NCBI GenBank assembly: GCA_036620675.1
Contig: JAZHEE010000015.1
Origin: Jejubacter sp036620675
Lineage (GTDB): Bacteria; Pseudomonadota; Gammaproteobacteria; Enterobacterales; Enterobacteriaceae
Strand: one strand, 5' to 3'
Length of the DNA stretch: 64,000 nt
A program made the position numbers and the translations under genes. Each line of letters starts with the position of its first letter. Position 1 is the stretch's first letter. Below, piece after piece: positions 15,128-23,579 of this stretch. The notes beneath the pieces were generated by a model. It had not been told where the DNA came from, did not search any database, and was given only the letters and a program-made list of their open reading frames with translations.

Positions 15128-16096
15128 ATGACCAATTTCGCCCTTGTGGGAGACGTCGGCGGCACTAACGCACGTCTTGCGCTGTGTTGCCTGGATAACG
15201 GAGACATTTCCCGTACTAAAACGTATTCCGGGCTGGACTACCCCAGCCTGGAAGCCGTGGTGCGCGTCTATCTTGATGAGCAGAGCGATGTCAGCATTGA
15301 TAAAGGCTGCATCGCCATTGCCTGCCCGGTCAACGGCGACTGGGTGGCGATGACCAACCATACCTGGGCCTTTTCAATAGCCGAAATGCGCAAAAATCTG
15401 GGCTTCAGCACCCTGGAGATTATCAATGACTTTACCGCGGTTTCGATGGCCATCCCGATGCTGAATCCGGAGCACCTGATCCAGTTTGGCGGCGACAAGC
15501 CTATCGAAGGGAAGCCCATTGCGGTCTATGGCGCCGGTACCGGGCTGGGGGTGGCTCATCTGGTGCATGTGGACAAACGCTGGATTAGCCTGCCCGGGGA
15601 AGGTGGACATGTGGATTTCGCGCCAAACAGCGAAGAGGAGGATATTATCCTTGAACAGCTGCGAGCCGAGATGGGGCACGTTTCCGCAGAGCGAGTGCTT
15701 TCCGGGCCTGGACTGGTCAACCTCTATCGCGCTATCGTTAAGGCCGACGGCCGGGTACCGGAAAACCTGCAGCCAAAGGATGTTACCGAACGGGCGCTGG
15801 ACGATAGCTGTACCGATTGCCGTCGCGCGCTGTCGCTATTCTGCGTGATCATGGGGCGCTTTGGCGGTTCTCTGGCGCTGACGATGGGTACCTTCGGCGG
15901 TGTTTATATCGCAGGCGGGATAGTGCCACGCTTCCTGTCGTTCTTTCAGGCTTCGGGTTTTCGCGGCGGCTTTGAAGATAAAGGGCGCTTTAAGGACTGG
16001 GTCGAGGGTATTCCGGTTTATCTGATCACCCATGAGCAGCCGGGGCTGCTGGGCGCTGGTGCTCATCTGCGTCAGATTCTGGGGCAGGTGCTTTAA
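15128..16096 (+). CDS. glk: Glucokinase
   Basis: 322 residues (E. coli 321). It phosphorylates free cytoplasmic glucose to glucose 6-phosphate with ATP. The N-terminal phosphate loop LVGDVGGTNARLALC, the glucose-binding INDFTAVSMAIPML with Asp, and GAGTGLGVAHLV are all present, ending with the TMGTFGGVYIAGGIVPRF segment. Transcribed alone; convergent with ypdBA, as in E. coli. Confidence 0.97.
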   Translation: MTNFALVGDVGGTNARLALCCLDNGDISRTKTYSGLDYPSLEAVVRVYLDEQSDVSIDKGCIAIACPVNGDWVAMTNHTWAFSIAEMRKNLGFSTLEIINDFTAVSMAIPMLNPEHLIQFGGDKPIEGKPIAVYGAGTGLGVAHLVHVDKRWISLPGEGGHVDFAPNSEEEDIILEQLRAEMGHVSAERVLSGPGLVNLYRAIVKADGRVPENLQPKDVTERALDDSCTDCRRALSLFCVIMGRFGGSLALTMGTFGGVYIAGGIVPRFLSFFQASGFRGGFEDKGRFKDWVEGIPVYLITHEQPGLLGAGAHLRQILGQVL

Positions 16097-16101
16097 TGCA
16101 T

Positions 16102-16119
16102 TGCGCCTTTACAGGCGCA
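16102..16119. terminator. Hairpin between convergent glk and ypdB
   Basis: TGCGCCT/AGGCGCA with a 4-nt loop, overlapping the ypdB stop codon. Only short T stretches flank it, so moderate strength. Confidence 0.5.
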
Positions 16120-16834
16120 TTAACTGGCGAAACGCTTTTACTCTGCTGCGGCTGACCGGCACCTGGAAATCGAGGTCGCGCAGTCGCAGTATATAAGTGT
16201 TATTAAACCAGGGTTCGATCTCGCGTATCTTACTGAGATTCACGCAGTAAGAGCGGTGGCAGCGGAAGAAGTGGCCTTCCGGCAGGCGGCTGCAAAACTC
16301 CGTGATATTGGTCGGCATAATGTAGGTTTCGCGCCGGGTGTAGACGAAAGTCATCTTTTCGTGGGCTTCGGCGTAGTAGATATCGTTAATATCGGTCACG
16401 ATAATCCGTTCGTCTTTGATCAGATTGATCGTTGCGTTTTCGCGCGCTGCGCCGCCCTGTGGTTGATTCTGCTGCTGCCATGCATGCTGCAGTTTGTTCA
16501 GCATGTTGATAATGCGTGACTCTTCCCAGGGTTTAAGAATGTAGTCGAATGCTTCCAGTTCGAACGCTTCCACCGCGTGCTCTTTCCAGGCGGTAATAAA
16601 AACGATAAACGGTCGTTTGGCGAATTTGCTAATGTTCTGGGCCAGCAGCACACCATCCAGTGACGGGATGTTGATATCCAGAAAAATAGCGTCCACTTCG
16701 TGGTGCTGCAGGTATTTCAGTACGTCCAGCCCGTCGTCGAAAACGGCTGCGATCTCCATCTGGCTGTATTCTTTGATTAACCAGCTTAGCTCCTGCTGGG
16801 CCGGGACTTCATCCTCAACGATAATTACTTTCAT
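16109..16834 (-). CDS. ypdB: YpdB (PyrR), LytTR-type response regulator
   Basis: 241 residues. The N-terminal receiver has the phospho-acceptor Asp53 in IFLDINIPS, acidic VEDE at residues 6-9, and Thr and Lys in FITAWKEHA and FDYILKPW. The C-terminal LytTR DNA-binding domain runs from about residue 135 (ERIIVTDINDIYYAEAHEKM) through HRSYCVNLSKI. In E. coli it is the regulator of the YpdA/YpdB pyruvate-responsive system, with yhjX as its known target. Its ATG overlaps the ypdA stop by 4 bp. Confidence 0.95.
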   Translation of the reverse strand: MKVIIVEDEVPAQQELSWLIKEYSQMEIAAVFDDGLDVLKYLQHHEVDAIFLDINIPSLDGVLLAQNISKFAKRPFIVFITAWKEHAVEAFELEAFDYILKPWEESRIINMLNKLQHAWQQQNQPQGGAARENATINLIKDERIIVTDINDIYYAEAHEKMTFVYTRRETYIMPTNITEFCSRLPEGHFFRCHRSYCVNLSKIREIEPWFNNTYILRLRDLDFQVPVSRSRVKAFRQLMRL

Positions 16835-18522
16835 GCGTCATCCTCCTGTTGCTGCATCGCACCGGCGTTGGGGACATAGAAGGCAATTTCGGTGCCCGGC
16901 TCCAGACGGCGAATATGCAACCCTTCGCCGTAAAGCAGCTTCACCCGGTGATGCACGTTCAGCAGTCCTATCTTGTTGCCCGGCATCTCATTGCTTGCCA
17001 CCCGGGCGATGACCGACGGATCAATACCATGGCCGGTATCCCGTACCGCAATACGTACCCGGTTATCGCATTCGGTAATGCTGATGGTCACCACGCCTTT
17101 GCCTTTACAGGGCTGAATACCATGAACGATAGCGTTTTCCACCAGCGGCTGGATCAACAGGCTGGGGATCCGGCAGTCCACCTCTTCATCGATGTCGTAA
17201 ATCACCGTCAACTTATCGCCAAATCGTGCCTGTTCAATAGCGATATAGTCTTTGATCTGGTACAGCTCGCGCTTGATATCGATGGGTTCGTCGTCATTTA
17301 GCTCGATGTTGTAGCGCAGATAGCGCGACAGGTTAAAAATCAGCTGGCGCGCGGTATCGGGATTCAGCCGAATCGACGACGAAATAGCGTTCAGGGCGTT
17401 AAACAGGAAGTGGGGATTTATCTTGCTCTGTAGCGCCCTTAGCTCTGCTTTATTGGCCATTTCTCGCAGCTGCTCGGTTCGGGAAACTTCCAACTGGGTA
17501 GAGATAATTTGCGACAGACCTACCGCCATTTCGCGTAGTGAAGAGGTGATCTGGTGGGCGTGGCAATAGTATATCTTCAGGGTGCCGGTCACTATGCCTT
17601 TCTCCCACAGGGGAATCACCAGCAGGGAGTGGATTTCCGGGGTACGCCAGGCTTCATCGTCGTTGCGGATAATGATCCGCCCGTAGCGAATGGCCTGGCG
17701 GGTCGTCGGGCTAATGTCATCCATGCGCCCATGATAGTTATCCTCACCGACGCCAGTGTAGGCCAGCACTTCAGAGGTATTTGTAATCGCCACCGCGTCG
17801 GCATTGATATCGCGTCGGATGATGTCGCAAATCTGACGTAACGCGTCGCCGTTAATATGACGAAACAGCGGCAGCGTCTTGTTAGCTATCTCCAGCGCCA
17901 GCTTGGCCTGACGCGCCGCGCTGGCCTCTTTTTCCCCCTCCACGCTCTGCACCAGCAGTACAATAAAGCCGATACAGACGCTGCCCAGAATCATGGGAAT
18001 GCCGATCTTCGAGACGATATCCAGACCCAGCGCCATATCGGGAGCCAGCAGCACCACCAGAATCATGGTCAGGGTTTCACACAGCATGCCGGCGAGAATA
18101 CCGGCGCGCCAGTGGCGTGATTTGGGAACGTGCAGGCTGATCCACCCGGAGACAAAGCCCGCCACGATACTGGTGATAAGACAGGGGACAGAGGTAATGC
18201 CGTCGATGTCTATCAGGTAGCGATGAATCCCGGCGATAAATCCGGTAATAATCCCCACCCAGGGGCCGAACAGAATACCGCCGGACATTACGGCGATAAT
18301 ACGCACATTCACCAGCGAGCCTTCCACCGGCACGCCTGACCAGGTACTGAACAGTGCGAACAGCGAAAACAGAACGGTGACCGCCAGCAGTTCTTTGGGG
18401 GTGTGGGCGCGCTTATGCAGCAACTGGCGGAACAGCCGGATGCGAATCAGGAAGAACAGGCAAATCAACATCAGGGCCGCGCGGTCAAATACCGCCAGCA
18501 GCATATTGAAAATATCGTGCAC
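16831..18522 (-). CDS. ypdA: YpdA (PyrS), LytS-type sensor histidine kinase
   Basis: 563 residues. It has five to six N-terminal membrane segments of the 5TMR-LYT type, a GAF domain in the middle, then a His_kinase domain with the phospho-acceptor motif SKINPHFLFNALNAISS. The HATPase region shows QPLVENAIVHGIQP and RDTGHGID. GTG start at 18520-18522, which gives the same N-terminus as E. coli YpdA. First gene of ypdAB. Known family role: sensing extracellular pyruvate as nutrients become limiting. Confidence 0.95.
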   Translation of the reverse strand: MHDIFNMLLAVFDRAALMLICLFFLIRIRLFRQLLHKRAHTPKELLAVTVLFSLFALFSTWSGVPVEGSLVNVRIIAVMSGGILFGPWVGIITGFIAGIHRYLIDIDGITSVPCLITSIVAGFVSGWISLHVPKSRHWRAGILAGMLCETLTMILVVLLAPDMALGLDIVSKIGIPMILGSVCIGFIVLLVQSVEGEKEASAARQAKLALEIANKTLPLFRHINGDALRQICDIIRRDINADAVAITNTSEVLAYTGVGEDNYHGRMDDISPTTRQAIRYGRIIIRNDDEAWRTPEIHSLLVIPLWEKGIVTGTLKIYYCHAHQITSSLREMAVGLSQIISTQLEVSRTEQLREMANKAELRALQSKINPHFLFNALNAISSSIRLNPDTARQLIFNLSRYLRYNIELNDDEPIDIKRELYQIKDYIAIEQARFGDKLTVIYDIDEEVDCRIPSLLIQPLVENAIVHGIQPCKGKGVVTISITECDNRVRIAVRDTGHGIDPSVIARVASNEMPGNKIGLLNVHHRVKLLYGEGLHIRRLEPGTEIAFYVPNAGAMQQQEDDA

Positions 18523-18889
18523 CAGGCGCTCGTAACATAAAGGGTGAGGGGCTATAGAATAAAAAATCCGGCGCGGAATCGCCAGCCAAAGACCTGTTGA
18601 TGTAGGGGAGCCCGTAGGGTAAAGCGCAATAACGGCAAAAAAACTCTGGCTGGTATGCCGTCTGGCTTTAGATTTCGATTATATCCCGTACAGTAATCTA
18701 ACCTTCTGATAACTTACTCATTACCAGAATAATAAACTGCTGGTGAGGTGCTTTTAGCATGTCATCCGGAAATGATTTTTGTATTTTCCCCTCGACAGTA
18801 GAAAATTTTTCGTGGCAGGATGGAGAAAGGCTATGTATTGGCCGCGTCGCTCGGACGGTCCGGGCGCTGACGTAAATAAAGAGGAATCT
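18523..18889. other. Intergenic region between ypdA and alaC
   Basis: 367 bp separating divergent genes. No RNA gene or convincing promoter pair was recognised. The stretch nearest alaC is AT-rich and probably holds its promoter. A frame open from 18779 runs into alaC but lacks support upstream of the alaC ribosome site. Confidence 0.4.
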
Positions 18890-20092
18890 ATGACTGACTC
18901 CAGTCCCAAGCGCCATTTCGGGCGTATCGATCGTCTCCCCCCTTATGTTTTTAATATTACCGCTGAACTGAAGATGGCTGCGCGACGGCGCGGCGAAGAT
19001 ATTATCGACTTCAGTATGGGCAACCCGGACGGCGCCACGCCGCCGCATATCGTTGAGAAACTCTGTACCGTAGCGCAGCGTCCGGATACTCACGGCTATT
19101 CCACTTCGCGCGGCATTCCGCGTCTGCGGCGTGCTATATCGCGCTGGTACCAGGATCGCTATCAGGTGGATATCGATCCGGAAAGCGAAGCTATCGTGAC
19201 TATCGGCTCTAAAGAGGGGCTGGCACATCTGATGCTGGCGACCCTGGAGCATGGCGATACGGTGCTGGTGCCGAATCCGAGCTACCCGATTCATATCTAC
19301 GGTGCGGTAATTGCTGGCGCCCAGGTGCGTTCGGTGCCGCTGGTGGAAGGGGTGGACTTCTTTAACGAGCTGGAGCGCGCTATTCGCGAAAGCTACCCCA
19401 GGCCGAAAATGATGGTACTGGGATTTCCGTCTAACCCCACTTCTCAGTGCGTCGAGCTGGAGTTTTTCGAGCGGGTAATCGCCCTTGCGAAGCGTTACGA
19501 CGTGCTGGTGGTGCACGATCTGGCCTATGCCGACATTGTTTACGACGGCTGGAAAGCGCCGTCGATTATGCAGGTACCAGGCGCCCGCGATGTAGCGGTG
19601 GAGTTCTTTACGCTTTCCAAAAGCTATAACATGGCGGGCTGGCGTATCGGCTTTATGGTCGGCAACCAGGAACTGGTGGCGGCGCTGGCGCGTATCAAGA
19701 GTTACCACGACTACGGCACCTTTACGCCGTTACAGGTGGCGGCCATTGCGGCGCTGGAAGGCGATCAGCAGTGCGTGCGGGATATCGCGGAGCAGTATAA
19801 ACGGCGACGGGACGTGCTGGTCAAGGGACTACATGAGGCAGGCTGGATGGTGGAATGCCCGAAGGCGTCGATGTACGTCTGGGCGAAGATCCCTGAACCT
19901 TATTCCGAACTGGGCTCGCTGGAGTTTGCCCGCAAACTGCTGAAAGATGCGAAAGTTTGCGTATCGCCGGGCATCGGTTTTGGCGAATACGGCGATACTC
20001 ACGTGCGTTTTGCGTTGATTGAAAACCGCGATCGCATTCGTCAGGCGGTGCGCGGGATTAAAGCGATGTTCCGGGCGGACGGATTACTGTAG
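18890..20092 (+). CDS. alaC: Glutamate-pyruvate aminotransferase AlaC
   Basis: 400-residue PLP-dependent class I/II aminotransferase that makes alanine from pyruvate and glutamate; matches E. coli AlaC (YfdZ) closely. PLP contacts are visible: IGSKEGLAHLM, PNPSYPIH, GFPSNPTSQCVE, HDLAYADIVYDGW and the Schiff-base Lys in FFTLSKSYNMAGWRIGFMVG. ATG at 18890 is chosen over an upstream in-frame ATG because GAGGAATCT precedes it and the product then aligns from MTDSSPKRHFGRIDRLPPYV. It lacks the short C-terminal extension of the E. coli protein. Confidence 0.96.
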   Translation: MTDSSPKRHFGRIDRLPPYVFNITAELKMAARRRGEDIIDFSMGNPDGATPPHIVEKLCTVAQRPDTHGYSTSRGIPRLRRAISRWYQDRYQVDIDPESEAIVTIGSKEGLAHLMLATLEHGDTVLVPNPSYPIHIYGAVIAGAQVRSVPLVEGVDFFNELERAIRESYPRPKMMVLGFPSNPTSQCVELEFFERVIALAKRYDVLVVHDLAYADIVYDGWKAPSIMQVPGARDVAVEFFTLSKSYNMAGWRIGFMVGNQELVAALARIKSYHDYGTFTPLQVAAIAALEGDQQCVRDIAEQYKRRRDVLVKGLHEAGWMVECPKASMYVWAKIPEPYSELGSLEFARKLLKDAKVCVSPGIGFGEYGDTHVRFALIENRDRIRQAVRGIKAMFRADGLL

Positions 20093-20112
20093 CCGGGTGT
20101 CAGTAACATAAA

Positions 20113-20136
20113 CAGGAGCCGATGGCTCCTGTTTTT
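20113..20136 (+). terminator. Intrinsic terminator of alaC
   Basis: CAGGAGCC, loop GAT, GGCTCCTG, then TTTTTC, 20 bp after the alaC stop. Confidence 0.9.
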
Positions 20137-20150
20137 CTTCCCCGGCGGGG

Positions 20151-20225
20151 TTAATCAAGCATCAGGAAAAAGGTGCCTGCCCACAGGATCAGAATCACCG
20201 AGATGCCCATCAAAAAATATTTCAC
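20151..20225 (-). CDS. ypdK: YpdK, single-span membrane small protein
   Basis: 24 codons read from the minus strand: GTG start, then KYFLMGISVILILWAGTF, ending in LMLD and TAA. One hydrophobic helix fills almost the whole protein. Sequence and place (just after alaC, on the opposite strand) match E. coli YpdK, a 23-residue inner-membrane protein of unknown function. GGAG lies 9 bp before the GTG. Too short for routine gene callers. Confidence 0.85.
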   Translation of the reverse strand: MKYFLMGISVILILWAGTFFLMLD

Positions 20226-20649
20226 GTCACTTTGCTCCGCGTTTCCGTCTGTACGCTTGAATTCCACATATCACTTCAGAGTTAAGCACAGTATCAGGCC
20301 GTGTGGCCCGGGAAGCAGTTGGCAGCATTTTGCATACTGTTTCCTCTGACGCTGTGGCCCGGACGGGTCAGACGGCGCTAATTTACCTGCAAAGCCGAAT
20401 CGAGACAAGCGCCGCTGCCTGGCCTGATAAACATTTGGTGCGAAAGGAAGTTTAGGGCGTCCTGCTTTTTCTGTCATCGTAACGCAGCGGGGTCTACGAC
20501 GTGTGGTTAATTTCCACCGCGCGGTATCGTTAGGTGCGCCATTCCAGAAATCTCGCTGGCTTCGGCACCAAAGAGGCGTCACTTCGTCGACAACGTCAGA
20601 GTAACGCCCGACCCGGGCGATGAGTTGTCGACGCGGTATTGCTGGTGCC
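20226..20649. other. Non-coding stretch between ypdK and the OFA transporter
   Basis: 424 bp. A long open frame on the minus strand (20271-20690) starts inside the transporter gene and has a low-complexity, Arg-rich product, so it is rejected. No terminator, RNA or pseudogene was recognised. Confidence 0.4.
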
Positions 20650-22281
20650 TCAGCGAAAAAAAGCCGTTGCCTGACGCAGCGTAATGCCAATGCCCCACAG
20701 TAGCGGAATCCCTACCATCAGCCAGCTCACAATCAGCGGAAGGTATTCAGGATTCGCCTGCCAGCTAATCACCGGCCGTTGTGCGTTATCCGGCATTGTT
20801 ACCGTTTCGCGCATTCGGTATTTTTCCGCTACCGGTCGTACCAGTAACGTACAGATAAGCCCGACGAGCAGCAGCCCCGAGAGTACGATAAGTGTTATGT
20901 CGTAAACCTGGCGTGGCGGCACGCCGATGCTTAACTGCCAGTCGCGCAGATAGTTGACCAGTACCGGGCCGCTAATTCCCGCCGCTGACCAGGCCGTCAG
21001 CAGACGTCCGTGAATGGCGCCAACCATACGGGTACCGAAGATATCAGCCAGCCAGGCGGGAATGGTCGCAAAGCCGCCACCGTACATTGAAATAATGATA
21101 CACAGCACAATGGTATACAGGGTGACATTACCCGCATCATTAATCAGCAGAAGCGAACTATAGAGGCCCGCGCCCAACAGAAAAAAGAGGGCGAAAGTGG
21201 TTCGCCGGCCGCACAGATCCGACAGTGAAGCCCAGAAAAAGCGCCCCATAATATTGAACAGGCTGAGCAGTCCGGTGAATCCTGCCGCCAGGGTGGCGAT
21301 GTGCGCCAGTTGGGGCTTATCGAGCTGCTGCCAGTTGAGATCCAGGCCCAGCAAACGTCCGGCAAAGATCTCCTGAAGCATAGGGGAGGCCATGCCCAAC
21401 AGCCCGATACCGGCGGTGACATTCAGCCATAGTACCAGCCACAGCAGCCAGAACTGTGGAGTGCGCCAGGCGACGTTGACGTGCACCTGAATATAGCTAA
21501 CGCCGCGCCCGGTTGATGGATGGAGATAACCTTCAGGCGTCCAGCCGTCGGGTGGCACCCGATAGCTCAGGGTGCCGGTGAGCATAAAAACGGTATAGAT
21601 AACGGCCAGCGCCAGCAGGCTCTGCCATACGCCGTAACCCTGGTCGGTGGCGAAAATGGTCATCAACCAGTCGGCCAGCGGTGCGCCGATTAGCGCGCCG
21701 CCGCCGAAACCCATAATTGCCATACCTGCCGCCATGCCGCGTTTATCCGGAAACCAGCGCATCAGCGTGGAAACCGGTGAGATATAGCCCAGCCCCAGGC
21801 CGATACCGCCGATAGCCCCGGCCCCAAGCCACAGCAGCCATAGCTGATGGGTGTAAATGGCGAGTGACGACAGGGCTAGCCCGCCGCACCAGCACAGGGT
21901 CGCCACCATACCCACCCGCCGCGGCCCCACCTTTTCCAGCCAGTCCCCCCAAAGTGCCGCCGCCGCCCCCAGAAAGACGAAGAACAGGGTGTAAGTCCAG
22001 CCGAGCATTGATATTTTCCAGTCGCATTCCCGGGTAATAAGCTGCTGCCAGACGTTCATTTTCGCCGGGCAGGCCAGCGGTGTGTTGCCCCCGATAAGCT
22101 GTGACATTGGTAGCCAGTACACTGAAAAACCGTAGGCCATGCCGATACACAGGTGCAGCGCCAGCGCCGCAGGCGGAACCCGCCAGCGGTTGTAGCCCGG
22201 CCGGGCGATGGTGCGCTGTTTACTGAAAAAATTGCCCTTTGCGGGACTAAACGGCAGGTCGCCGACGCTCTGTTGAGTCAT
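20650..22281 (-). CDS. OFA-family (oxalate/formate antiporter-like) MFS transporter
   Basis: 543 residues with about twelve membrane segments. MFS signatures: FFVFLGAAAALWGDWLEKVGPRR, given here in two parts as FLGAAAALWGDW and LEKVGPRR, and a second-half LCGRRTTFALFFLLG. The region after TM4 (GLGLGYISPVSTLMRWFPDK, RGMAAGMAIMGFG) is typical of the OFA subfamily. Longer than OxlT; the substrate, probably a small carboxylate, is unknown. ATG at 22281 is preferred over an upstream in-frame start because AGGAG stands 6 bp before it. Not present at this place in E. coli. Confidence 0.8.
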   Translation of the reverse strand: MTQQSVGDLPFSPAKGNFFSKQRTIARPGYNRWRVPPAALALHLCIGMAYGFSVYWLPMSQLIGGNTPLACPAKMNVWQQLITRECDWKISMLGWTYTLFFVFLGAAAALWGDWLEKVGPRRVGMVATLCWCGGLALSSLAIYTHQLWLLWLGAGAIGGIGLGLGYISPVSTLMRWFPDKRGMAAGMAIMGFGGGALIGAPLADWLMTIFATDQGYGVWQSLLALAVIYTVFMLTGTLSYRVPPDGWTPEGYLHPSTGRGVSYIQVHVNVAWRTPQFWLLWLVLWLNVTAGIGLLGMASPMLQEIFAGRLLGLDLNWQQLDKPQLAHIATLAAGFTGLLSLFNIMGRFFWASLSDLCGRRTTFALFFLLGAGLYSSLLLINDAGNVTLYTIVLCIIISMYGGGFATIPAWLADIFGTRMVGAIHGRLLTAWSAAGISGPVLVNYLRDWQLSIGVPPRQVYDITLIVLSGLLLVGLICTLLVRPVAEKYRMRETVTMPDNAQRPVISWQANPEYLPLIVSWLMVGIPLLWGIGITLRQATAFFR

Positions 22282-22526
22282 ATTCTGCTCCTTGATATGG
22301 GCCTGGCGCATGGAAACGCCGTCTGGCGATTAAGTAAGCAGAATGAGTGCCAGGCGCGGGAGGCCGGGATAAAAGTGAGAGACAGAACGATTAAGCATGG
22401 TTAAAAAAACAGCATGAAACCCAGGCCAGTGAAAGCTGGCAAGGATACCCCATCACAGGAGAACGCGCAGGGTGCCGTTTTGAGAATCCCGGACTGCAAA
22501 GCTTCCCGGCAACCGGCGATTACTGA

Positions 22527-22541
22527 TTCTCAAATTGAGAA
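22527..22541. promoter_or_regulatory. Palindrome upstream of the recombinase promoter
   Basis: Perfect dyad TTCTCAA-A-TTGAGAA, 25 bp upstream of the recombinase -35 box. A further half-site, TTGAGAA, occurs at 22480-22486. Its spacing and repetition suggest an operator, regulator unknown. It could also serve the divergent OFA transporter. Confidence 0.45.
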
Positions 22542-22565
22542 CTGAAGTGAGCGCGTAGCGGGTTA

Positions 22566-22594
22566 TTGAAGGTATGTAAATTTCTGCGTATGAT
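22566..22594 (+). promoter_or_regulatory. Candidate promoter of the recombinase gene
   Basis: TTGAAG at 22566-22571, 17-bp spacer, TATGAT at 22589-22594, 51 bp before the ATG. Good match and spacing. Confidence 0.6.
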
Positions 22595-22644
22595 TGATTA
22601 TGTTATTGATATTTATGTGTTTTTTTAACATAGGAGACAATGCA

Positions 22645-23202
22645 ATGCGAAAATACCTGACTCAGGAAGAGATTGAGCGCTTGATTATTGCAGCCAGTGC
22701 CGGAGTACATGCGAAACGTGATGCCTGCTTAATAAAAATGTGCTTTATTCACGGCTTTCGGGTGACTGAGCTTTGCAAAATTCAGCTGCAACATCTGGAC
22801 CTTAACAGTAAAACGCTGTTTGTGCATCGTAGTAAAAACGGATTATCCACTATTCACCCGCTGGTCAGCAGCGAAATGCCCTTATTACTGGCGTGGCTGG
22901 AGGAGCGTAAAGCCTGGCGCAATTGCGGGAGCGACTGGCTTTTTTTATCACAAAAAGGGGGGCGGCTCAGTCGTCAGCAAGTTTATTTACTGTTTCGCAA
23001 ATACGGAAAAATAGCGGATATCGCCGTTGAGCCTCATCCCCATATGCTTCGTCATGCCTGTGGCTATGCACTTGCCGATCGCGGTGCCAATACGCGTTTA
23101 ATTCAGGATTATCTTGGCCATAAGAATATACAGCACACGGTGATTTACACCGCCAGTAACTCACGCCGGTTTATTAATGTCTGGGAAGACTTAACCACTT
23201 AA
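22645..23202 (+). CDS. FimB/FimE-like tyrosine recombinase (candidate DNA invertase)
   Basis: 185 residues, the size of FimB/FimE, consisting almost only of a tyrosine recombinase catalytic domain. The active-site set is complete: Arg39 (GFRVTEL), Lys64 (HRSKNG), His133 and Arg136 (PHMLRHACGYAL), His159 (YLGHKNIQ) and nucleophile Tyr168 (HTVIYTASN). ATG at 22645 is chosen because TAGGAGAC precedes it; the open frame upstream is non-coding. The gene ends 2 bp before an inverted repeat that, with a second copy, brackets a promoter upstream of the autotransporter. It is the evident enzyme for flipping that segment. It may alternatively have lost activity or act elsewhere. Confidence 0.9.
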   Translation: MRKYLTQEEIERLIIAASAGVHAKRDACLIKMCFIHGFRVTELCKIQLQHLDLNSKTLFVHRSKNGLSTIHPLVSSEMPLLLAWLEERKAWRNCGSDWLFLSQKGGRLSRQQVYLLFRKYGKIADIAVEPHPHMLRHACGYALADRGANTRLIQDYLGHKNIQHTVIYTASNSRRFINVWEDLTT

Positions 23203-23204
23203 AA

Positions 23205-23228
23205 AACATGACATTTTGAGCCAAATTG
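23205..23228 (+). repeat. Left inverted repeat of the invertible segment (IRL)
   Basis: 24-bp sequence AACATGACATTTTGAGCC followed by AAATTG. It matches the reverse complement of 23453-23476 at 23 of 24 positions; the only difference is G versus T at position 6. It starts 2 bp after the recombinase stop codon. Confidence 0.9.
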
Positions 23229-23233
23229 ACATG

Positions 23234-23262
23234 ATTCTAGGAAGATTCCCACATTTTGTCAA
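23234..23262 (-). promoter_or_regulatory. Promoter inside the invertible segment, facing left
   Basis: Minus strand: perfect -35 TTGACA (23257-23262), 17-bp spacer, -10 TAGAAT (23234-23239). Transcription would begin near or within the left repeat. One of the strongest sigma70-like promoters in the window, yet in this orientation it reads into the 3' end of the recombinase gene on its antisense strand. Confidence 0.8.
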
Positions 23263-23452
23263 TGGGTATTTTGATTTTTCTTAACACCATAACTTATTGA
23301 TAAAAATGATTATTAACATTATTTACCTGACGAAAACATCTTCCTGACTGGCCATTTTCTTAAGAATTGTCCCGCATCCTTCATCACCAGGGAAAATCAA
23401 AAAATACATATAAAACAACATATTAATCATCCTGTTTTGAGCCAAAATATAA

Positions 23453-23476
23453 CAATTTGGCTCAAAATGTAATGTT
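23453..23476 (-). repeat. Right inverted repeat (IRR) with an extra inner half-site
   Basis: Inverted partner of 23205-23228. Unlike the left repeat it has a further inverted half-copy just inside: TTTTGAGCCAAA at 23435-23446 pairs with TTTGGCTCAAAA at 23456-23467, around a 9-bp spacer. This looks like a recombinase core site of two half-sites. The left repeat lacks a clear second half. Confidence 0.85.
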
Positions 23477-23579
23477 TCTGATTTTGTACCGTGGATCTCC
23501 TTTCCTGCAGGCGAGAGGCTGTGACTGTGGGAGAAATATTTAGAAGTGTTTAAATGGTTTTAATACAAAGGGTTGCGAT

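Larger units (their letters stand above)
23205..23476. other. Candidate invertible promoter element (phase switch), OFF orientation
   Basis: Two 24-bp inverted repeats enclose 224 bp (23229-23452) between the recombinase gene and the autotransporter. Inside is a near-consensus promoter whose -10 box lies 5 bp from the left repeat and which fires leftward, away from the autotransporter. Inversion would place the -10 box at about 23442-23447, firing across the right repeat toward the autotransporter start at 23580. The layout resembles fimS and the ipuS element that controls UpaE in uropathogenic E. coli. A weaker rightward pair also lies inside: TTGATA 23297-23302, 17 bp, TATTTA 23320-23325. 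Confidence 0.82.

Noticed and set aside
18779..18889. Upstream ATG for alaC giving a 437-residue protein
   Set aside because: The extra 37 residues have no family counterpart and the GAGGAATCT ribosome site fits the ATG at 18890.
20271..20690. 139-codon minus-strand frame after the OFA transporter
   Set aside because: Starts inside the transporter gene in another frame; Arg-rich, low-information product, no ribosome site, no family resemblance.
22282..22480. YpdB-type direct repeat upstream of the OFA gene
   Set aside because: Only two TTTCA-like motifs 15 bp apart, not the 21-bp period of the E. coli yhjX site.
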